This document shows positions 52,974 through 60,000 of a stretch of 60,000 nucleotides of DNA, one piece after another. The stretch is from Takakia lepidozioides (Eukaryota; Streptophyta; Takakiopsida; Takakiales; Takakiaceae). The stretch lies in assembly GCA_030704615.1 (NCBI GenBank), contig CM060734.1, forward strand, positions 28,972,042 through 29,032,041. Reading direction: 5' to 3'. Below the pieces are notes generated by a model. That model was not told where the DNA came from, did not search any database, and saw only the letters and a program-made list of their open reading frames with translations. Numbering within the stretch: the first letter of the stretch is position 1; each line of letters opens with the position of its first letter. Position numbers and translations under genes: made by a program.

Positions 52974-55920
52974 AGGGTGTGCAACCGGCAATGCTGATGT
53001 CACAAAGAGACATGAAAATGCTGCGGCGAGGATGCTGGAACAGACGCACAACAACATTGGCCGGATTCTGGGATCCATGGTGTATCCTGGACTCTTAAAA
53101 ATTCCATTGCGCCGCATGGTCAGCCTTCCAGTTGTGAGACCAGTATTGGCTAGGGACATCGACAGACTCAAGCACGCATTCAGAGCGGGGTACAGGCGTG
53201 GGTCAGTGGCTTTCTATGTTTCAATTGAGTCCGACTAGGGTCTCATCAGGGGCCCTTCAGCAAACGAGGTTGCAAGCTGGGGCCCCCACTGGATGGCTCG
53301 CAATGAAGAGTTTGAAGCCTCTCTGAAGTCGAATCCCACATTTGTTCACCTGGCAGGGAAGATGTTCTTCGTGTGGGACGACAATCACAGATTGTTGGCA
53401 TGGACAGAGTACATCAAAGAATTGCATCCTGACGAATTGGATTGGCATTGCATGGTGGATTGCATTGTCCTGAAAGTGGACGTTTCAGACAGAGGGCTAC
53501 TGAAAAATGCCATGGCCGATGTGAACATGTAAGTATATTGTCAATTGTGGCGCCCTTATTGCTTGGTGTTTATTTGCCAACAGTATGATGCATGGAGTGC
53601 AGGCGATTGTTGTGTCGTAAAATATTTTCTTTGCATTATGACAACCAGCATGTAGCCCAGTGGTAATGGGCACATACCACGTTGGATGTGGTTGTGGGTT
53701 CAAACCACCATCTGGTGTGTCATGAAGATGTCCACCTTCCTGCTGGAAGGCAGTAGCCCTTCGGGGTCAAGTGACTCCATTCGGGAGGCGTCATACCTTT
53801 TTTCTTTTTTCTTTTTTCTTTGCATTATTCCTTCTCTGCTGCAGGTCCAATTGCGGTGCCTTTATTCCTTCTGGTGTAACTGAGCACAGTATGATGTATG
53901 TTGTGCATCTGATTGCGGTGCCTTTGCCCTGTTCCTGCGATAGAGCCAATTGAGGTGTTTTATTCAATTGTCTGTTTTGTGTGACAGGGTGATAGAGAAG
54001 GCGTTCATAGAAACCCACATGGCACATTGACTTTTTAGAGTGCAGGATGTGGGACGCACGAAACTGGAAGACTTCAGAGGTGCCATTGACCCCAAGTTGT
54101 TCAAGAAGGCCGAAGCAAAAGCAGACCGCACTTGGTACCAGCTCATACTGGACGGCATGGTCAATTACATGTATAAGGTGAGGTTAAACGCTCTGTGCTT
54201 TCACTGGTCATGGATTTTTCAGTTAACGACTAGCTAAATGTCATGACATGGTGGCAACAGGTTTGATGCTTGCTTATGCCCGTAGTCAGGAGTCCCTGCC
54301 ACATACGTGAACAGTAACAGAGTCAAAGACTTATTTGGATTCAAGAATGCTGCAGGTCTTGAACAACGCCCATGAGCAATTGGATGTGCAGATAGGGATT
54401 TTCAAGCTGCAGATCGATTGGACGAAGCCAGATACCATGGACAACTATGTGCTTTCATGGCGGGGCAGGTTCGCAAACTTGTGCTACAGAGAAGTAGCAA
54501 AGGCACGATGCAACGTGTACTTCGACGAGCAGGAGGGAGCCTCTAAAGCTGCAATGCGCATCATGTTCAGGTACTCCCTTCCACTATGACTCAGAATAAT
54601 TGGTAGTGCAATGAATTCTTCCTTATGCTGCTTCCTTCCTGAATTCCGGCGCCGCAATACCCCAATGATGTGGCGAGGGGGAATTGCGGTGCCGCAATTC
54701 CGATGTACAAAGTCCATGGCTGTGCAGCCATGGTCTGAGGGCAATTGCGGCACCGTAATACCCCATTGTTGTGGCATGGGCAAATTTCCTTAATTCCAAT
54801 GTTAAGTCTAGGCTGATGCATCCATGGTCTGATGGCAATTGCGGCACCGTAATACCTGAAGCCTCATTGCAGGTACATTAATTCTGAGCTCATTCCCAGT
54901 GGTGCCATTCAAAGGGAGCTCACCTTCTTCCTTGCGTGTAGGACACCGGGGGGTCAAGCCTCCATGTACACCGAAGTAATGGCGAAGGAGTGGCATGCCG
55001 AGCATTTGCGGAATTGCCCCTGGTATGTCGACCTTCCAAGTGGAATTGTGGACCTGAAGGAGGCGGAAATGAAGAAACAAACCAATGTGAGGGCTCGGGG
55101 GACGCAGCCGGACACCAATCCAGCAGAGGACCGTGAAAAGCAAAGAGCAATGCGGAAGTCGGCAAAGGCAGCTCAGTTGGCCCAGGAGCAGATGGAGAAA
55201 CAAGCGGCAGAGCAGACGAAGGTTCAACGGAAAAGAAGAGGATACAGCTTTGTTCGACTCCCATCTGTCAGGACTGCAACAATTGCCACCACAAGAAGGG
55301 GAGGAGTTGGAGGAGGAGGCAGAGGAGGAGTAGGAAGGGGAGGAAGACAACGACGAGGAGGAGCAGGAGGAGGAGCTTCCCGAATGCTTGTGTTCTACTG
55401 AGTTGCACCATCGTAAGTGCATTGGTTTGAGTTGTAGGCACGTCCATGATTCTACATTGTAAACCCTGCAGCTTGTTGACATGTGCCATGTTGTAGCCTT
55501 TCATACTCGTCTGATGAGGAGAGGGTTGTTGAGACAGAGACACAGCTGCGTCGGCCATTCTTTGCCCGACCATCGTTTCTTGCCAGTCCTGAGAAGCCAT
55601 TTCAACTCCCATCGGATGCAGACTGGGCTGCTAGAGAATCCATCAGGAGGGTGGAAAGGCCTAATTCGTTCGAGCAGATGCTTCTTCAGAAGGAGGAGAG
55701 AATTCAGTGCAAGAAGGAGGCCAATGTGGGAATGGTAAAGGCCAGAGTTTGCAAGTACATCGCCATGTCCACTTTTGAAAGTGAGGGGGAGGAGGACGAC
55801 AAGGGGGGACCGAGGTGGATGGTCCCAAATGGGGAGGATGGTATATTTGAGGGTAGGGCTGGTGAGAGTTATGAGGGTATCATTGCGGGAGGGTCGGATG
55901 TAGGTGAAGGACAGGCATAA
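52974..55920 (+). pseudogene. ParB-like multi-exon gene, second copy without methyltransferase
   Basis: Proposed exons: 52974-53528, 53988-54177, 54356-54570, 54873-55412, 55497-55920, with GT-AG junctions (GTAAGT at 53529 and 55413). Exon 1 repeats the ParB-like signature (FFVWDDNHRLLAWTEYI) and PLRRMVSLPVV. Exon 2 matches exon 2 of the - strand gene (TKLEDFRGAIDP, TWYQLILD). Exons 3 and 4 match its exons 4 and 5 (SWRGRFANLCYRE; MYTEVMAKEWHAEHLRNCPWY). The - gene's exon 3 is absent, and the last exon (SSDEERVVETETQLRRPFF...) is unrelated to exons 6-8. Stops: TAG at 53236, TGA in exon 2 (about 54028), and a frame change plus TAG in the acidic end of exon 4. So a pseudogene or strongly decayed paralogue. 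Confidence 0.65.
53640..53813 (+). mobile_element. tRNA-derived SINE in an intron
   Basis: A box TAGCCCAGTGG (53652-53662) and B box GGTTCAAACC (53697-53706) are 45 nt apart. The element ends in a (TTTTTTC)n tract. TTTTCTTTGCATTAT at 53625-53639 and again at 53814-53828 is a perfect 15-bp TSD. It lies in intron 1 of the ParB-like copy and is unrelated in body and tail to the SINE at 51788. Confidence 0.85.
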
Positions 55921-56327
55921 GGAGTCCTTCAGTTAGATGTTAGTTTGGAGAGTGACCGTGGATCCTCGCCGTAGAGCAGGGTGTGTCTGGCATTCCGACC
56001 AAACAGTAGTTGTTCCCATGATGAATAAAAAAAATGCCAAATTTTGACAAATATCTACTCAGCTTCTCAATGCCAAATTCATAGCCTCTCTCCTGTCATT
56101 CTGAATGTTTATGTCTTTCTCGGAAAAAGCAAGTTGTGCTTCCCCATTGCTTGCAGATCTTATATTTAGCACACAAACGCCAGAACAATAGCATACTAGA
56201 ATTTGCTCCTCGCAGCAAGCACCGTTGGTAATGATATAAAGTTGTCGCAATAGGCTGGCCACAGGCCTAGAGTACGAGAGCAAATTTTTTGGAAGGTACC
56301 TGGTGGTATTGCGGGGCCGCAATACAC
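54641..56327. repeat. Dispersed palindromes with CGGYRCCG core, GAATTG-type arms
   Basis: Dyads at 54641-54660, 54680-54701 (near-perfect GGAATTGCGG/TGCCGCAATTCC), 54740-54762, 54834-54854 and 56304-56327, plus half-sites reading CAATTGCGGTGCC near 53843 and GATTGCGGTGCC near 53909. They share the core with the dyads around the - strand gene but have different arms. They lie in introns and flanks of the + strand copy. Confidence 0.8.
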
Positions 56328-57091
56328 CGGTCAAAAGTCTCCCACATGGTCGTGACTGTCACAAAGCCGTTGTGGGTCACAAAAGGGCACTTCTACTACA
56401 AACCTGAATGCGAGAGTATTCATGGGACCTTGTTCGTCCACAGTGCGCTTCCTCGTACACTTGCAAAATGCAGCCCTGTGATGGTGCCACCTGCATTCGA
56501 CGGAGTGGCATTCGACCATCGCAATTGTGAGTACTGGAGATGGGAGATATTATGGTGGAGTTGGAGTTCAGTGAACCTACACACAAGGTGACGACTTTTC
56601 GGGCAGTTCTGTGGGATTCTCTTTGGGTTAGACCCACAACTGGACAACAGTGGATACTTGTTGTGCGAGATAGACATGGAAGGCAAAATGTTCGTCTGTT
56701 CATCATGAGATGTTGTTGTGGGGAGATCTTGAGGTCTTACTACCATTCTTACACCGCACCTCCACAGTATTGTCTACCGGATCGGGCTCTTGAGATGCTG
56801 ACTCACTTTTCCGGGCCCGGGAATACCTTGCTGATACTGAGGGAGAATCGTAACAGGTTTGTGTTGGATGTATGCGAATATCAGGATGATGTAGAGGAGC
56901 TCCCACAAGGCCTGGAGTATCTGCATGTTTTCACGAACCTCATGAATATAGACGTGTTGTATGTTCATGTGCGCCATCTCCATCCAGATATCGATAATGG
57001 TCAATGGACGAATACTTTGCCACTCCTCATTCTGGACCTGTTTTTTGTTGAGTCTGTCGTTCATGTTGTCGATATCAACACAGCAGGATAG
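55921..57091 (+). other. Region with two unrecognised protein-like frames
   Basis: 56289-56591 and 56540-57091 are overlapping + frames with protein-like text (HMVVTVTKPLWVTKGHFYY; TTGQQWILVVRDRHGRQNV, LEYLHVFTNLMNIDVLYVHV). The second has PDRALEMLTHFSGPGNTLLI, which faintly resembles the motif X-to-I region of a beta-class methyltransferase, but no glycine-rich loop follows and I do not call it. It could be 3' exons of the upstream gene or another decayed gene. Confidence 0.3.
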
Positions 57092-58157
57092 GCAAATGAA
57101 TGGAACATTATCGTCAGAAGCTTATTCTTACGGGTGTTTAAAGGGTACATGTCGGGGTGCTCCTGTAGTTGGAGCTTTCTTGTGGAATCCATTCGGGGAG
57201 AATGGTACTTTTGAGAGGAGAGCTGCGAAGACTTGTTCCCTTGGAGAATGATTTATAAATGAATTTGGTGACGTATGGATTCGTCCTGTGAATGGCAATT
57301 TCCTGGACTATTTTTAGTACTCGATGTGGGATTCATGTGTTGTTCAATGAGGACGGGCAAGTTCAGCCGTCTTCTGTCATGGGACTTCTTCTCTTTGGCA
57401 CCAAAATGGCATGTAATAGTAGGCTAGTATCTCCTAGCGTTTGTACTCCTTTGTGTCCGTTTCCTGACATTCTCTTTGATTTCCAGTCAAAATGGTGAAT
57501 AACCGCGCCGCAATAGGCCCAGTCGCGTCCCAACACCTCATAAACAAACCCTATTACCGCGGATGTAGGACTTGTTACCATCAATAACGGCAGATAAATT
57601 CTAATTCTGTGGATGCACGCTCATGAAATAGTAAACCTCCTCTGACCCTAGTGGCTCCCTGACTGGCATAACGCCAACAACGGCAGATCCCATATCATTG
57701 GCAACTTCAAGTCCATCCAGTGCTCCGAACCAGAGCGCAGGTGCACCACTCAAGATGATCTCAACAACTATGCCGACTGCATACCCAACTCACATGCTAT
57801 AATATACTACCAAGTCAATCCCGATCTCTTCACCCCTTCCTGCGAATATACAATATACGTCATCCCTACTGCTCATACAAACCTCAAGCTCTCCGCTCTG
57901 CATCCATACAGTCATACCATCCTATACCAGTACACTACACCACTTCACTATTATCTCACAACCCTGAATATACTTGGTACTCTCCACATGACCACTACAC
58001 TTAACCAGAGGCACACTCAAGCCAGACTATGTACTGTTTGTGGGACTGGATTGCTTAACCTATGTTTACAGCTGACCAATTTCCTGCCCAGCCCCCTTAC
58101 AATGGACTGGCAAGACAGCCAAAGGCGTCGAAAGTCTACCGGAATATAAACAGTAAG
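57092..58157. other. Mixed spacer, C-rich fragment on the right
   Basis: No long frame to about 57600. From 57640 to 58150 the + strand is C-rich with a broken protein-like frame (NYADCIPNSHAIIYYQVNP, HTQARLCTVCGTGLL) in a style like the C-rich LINE at 995-3657. It may be a LINE fragment. Confidence 0.3.
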
Positions 58158-58300
58158 GTAATTTGTTGACATGAAGGCAAGAAGGAATACAAACAGGAAG
58201 CACTTCCATGATACACTAGTTGTAGGTCACGACTGATTGTTCTGAGCGGGCTGAGTGCTTAGAGATATCCAACTCTTCTATCTTGGTTTCTCTCTTCTTC
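58158..58300 (+). repeat. Fragment of the outer Gypsy LTR, inverted
   Basis: The reverse complement matches about 140 bp near the + strand start of the LTR at 17305-17445 (AGATAGAAGAGTTGGATATC...), roughly 88 percent identical by eye. It abuts CACTA transposase sequence at 58300 without an obvious TSD and is therefore a truncated relic in opposite orientation to the 25-kb element. Confidence 0.75.
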
Positions 58301-60000
58301 TCCATCGATGGCTCATAGGAAGAAACTTGCGGTAGTTGGGATACACCATCTTGCGAAGATGGCGGGAGCTATGTGCATCAAGATCATCGCCACAATGCAA
58401 GCACGCATGGTACCCTTTGGTGCTTAGCCACAAGCAAACAGTTAGTCCTATACACATCCCGCCACATTAGCCAAGACAAGAAGTTCTCATGTGCATGGCC
58501 CATAGTGCCATCTACCCCACTACGGTGCACAAGACTGTCGTCTTGACAAGACTATCCGGCCTTTGACAAATAAATGTACGCGGGTTCTTCATGGGGAACA
58601 TAATATACCTGGATAATCATGCATTGTCCAAACCAATATGCCTCTTATCTGAAAAGATTGTCCGGCCATAGGGTCAAGTGAAGCATCCAATGCCGGGACC
58701 CCCCTCCATAGCTCCTTAAGTTCATCAACTAGAGGTCGCAAGTACATGTCCATGTTTGCCACTTGTTTTTTCCCTATGAGACATTCACATCATTGTTTCA
58801 ATACTCCACCAATATGCAAATTATACTACATAATGAATTACACGTTTTACTCTATGATTATGTCACTCATCAATCTTGCATCCGAATTGCGCCAGAGATC
58901 ATAAGATCCAAGGGAATAATAAGCATGAAATGGGAACACTCACCTGGTACAATGGCAGCCAACATGATATGGCATTTTTTTATTGAAAGATATGGAGGGA
59001 TGTTGTAATTCACCAAGGTCACCGGCCAAGTGGAATGACTACATGACTGGACAGAGTATGGGTTGACCCCATCCGAGGAGAAGCCGAGGCGGACATGTCG
59101 TGGGTCCTCCAAGAGAAAATGCCACATCTCTTCAGTATGCCTCCATGCTTGTGAATTTTGTGGCCCGCACACCTTTCCCGGGGGACTCCGATGCGAGGCG
59201 TGCCATCTCATCAGTGTTGCCAACTCCGGGCTTCAGTAGTGTGCCTTCAATCGTGGGATGAGCGGAAAGTAATGCATTTTCTAGGATGAAATATCCCACG
59301 TCCCCCACATATAATCATCCCATTATGACACATAATACAACACCCTTATGTCTTTCCCTTTATACGGCCTCTCCCTCATTTGGGCGTGAATGGTCAAAAC
59401 CGAACGTCACTAGTATTACTCACTCCTTCCAAAGCCACAATCAGATCTTGCATGAGTACTACTCTCTAAACCCCAAGGAATATACTTGACATGCATTGAC
59501 AAGATTAAAAAAGAAAATTTCCATGCGAGGGGGAATGGCGCTTATACCTTGCGTGGTACTTTTTTCCCTTAGACTTCATCCCGATATCGGTCTTCCTTGC
59601 ACTTTGGGCACTTGGTGAGACGCGAATCCTCTCCGTAGTATAGGGTTTTATCACATGGACATGCATGAAAAATCTTATAGCCCATCCCCACAGAGTCCAA
59701 CACTTCGCGCGCCTCTTTCCGCGACCGTGGCATCTTGGGTTTCAAGTGTGGAGCAAGGATATAGTCTGCAATAGTTCGCATTATGGCAGACATCCCAACA
59801 TTATTTATGCTAAATCGAACTTGAAGATTGAGCAATAGTAAGATTGTTGAAAGTCGACTCATTTTCACCCCTTCGTACAAGGGAGTTCTCGCCTCCCTCT
59901 CCATGTCATTTGAGGGGCCCATTTCAGGATCAGCGATTGGCCTGGTTTCTTCTCCATGGGTTGCATCAGCGCCTATATGATGCATTAAAAGATCCTCTAT
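58301..60000 (-). pseudogene. CACTA (En/Spm) TNP2-type transposase, partial, with introns
   Basis: Exons (- strand): from beyond the window to about 59540 (STILLLLNLQVRF, ACPCDKTLYYGE, CPKCKEDRY); about 59276-58946 (YFPLIPRLKAHY, MRWHASHRSPPGK, DPRHVRLGFSSDGVNPY, STWPVTLVNYNIPPYLS); 58773-58607 (DMYLRPLVDELKELW, ILVWTMHDYP); and about 58460-58310 (STKGYHACLHC, RKFLPMSHRW). These are the consecutive blocks of plant Transposase_21/TNP2, including the DG-NP block with an Asp of the catalytic set. Junctions are GT-AG. A TAA in exon 1 and a TGA in exon 2 interrupt it, and an LTR fragment replaces the sequence after 58300. It continues beyond the right edge. Confidence 0.85.

Noticed and set aside
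54808-55482. - strand 224-codon Ser-rich frame
   Set aside because: It is the shadow of the acidic, Glu-rich + strand exon at 54873-55412.
56540-57091. Methyltransferase C-terminal domain of the + strand ParB-like gene
   Set aside because: PDRALEMLTHFSGPGNTLLI is only a loose match; no SAM-binding loop or catalytic motif is visible in the frame.

Overview
This is a eukaryotic, almost certainly streptophyte (plant-lineage) window made mostly of nested transposable elements, plus two related intron-bearing genes in decay. Evidence for the lineage: plant-type L1 LINEs with a zf-RVT tail, Ty3/Gypsy elements, a CACTA/TNP2 transposase with GT-AG introns, and tRNA-derived SINEs. A Gypsy element carrying a C5 DNA methyltransferase points towards a charophyte alga (inference: such elements have been reported from Klebsormidium). 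I recognise no single-copy housekeeping gene.

Layout. 1-3657: C-rich leader and the 5' part of a LINE with a 2A-like motif. 3658-7044: 5'-truncated Gypsy element (copy 1, +) ending in a PHD finger. 7925-8745: non-autonomous inverted-repeat element. 9500-14340: L1 LINE in two opposed halves (twin priming). 15546-17262 and 42524-43850: a second L1 LINE, split by a Gypsy element with long LTRs (17263-42518, -, TSD GTTCG). That element is itself split by a second copy of the PHD-type Gypsy element (25888-38084, -, 4-5 bp TSD). 45045-55920: two divergently placed, related multi-exon genes separated by a hairpin-rich spacer and two SINEs. 58158-60000: an LTR fragment abutting a CACTA transposase.

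Two systems stand out. (1) The inner Gypsy element encodes, in order, Gag, zinc knuckle, protease, a DNMT3/DRM-like C5 methyltransferase, RT, RNase H, DDE integrase and a C-terminal PHD finger. One mobile polyprotein would thus carry a DNA-methylation writer and a histone-tail reader. Its termini are not ordinary LTRs: they read A1 ... B1-A2-B2, the split direct-repeat layout known from tyrosine-recombinase DIRS/PAT elements, yet the element has an integrase and a target-site duplication. (2) The gene at 49446-45045 joins a ParB-like domain (VWDGNHRLLAW) to a beta-class N6/N4-type DNA methyltransferase fold with degenerate catalytic motifs. Its relative on the other strand shares intron positions but lacks the methyltransferase part. 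The whole locus is studded with short perfect or near-perfect palindromes built on a CGGYRCCG core, and with about 18 GACCGCC...GGCGGTC hairpins.

Most coding regions are broken by frameshifts or stops; the clear exception is the 932-residue Gag-protease ORF of the outer Gypsy element. All functional statements come from motif reading; no search was run.
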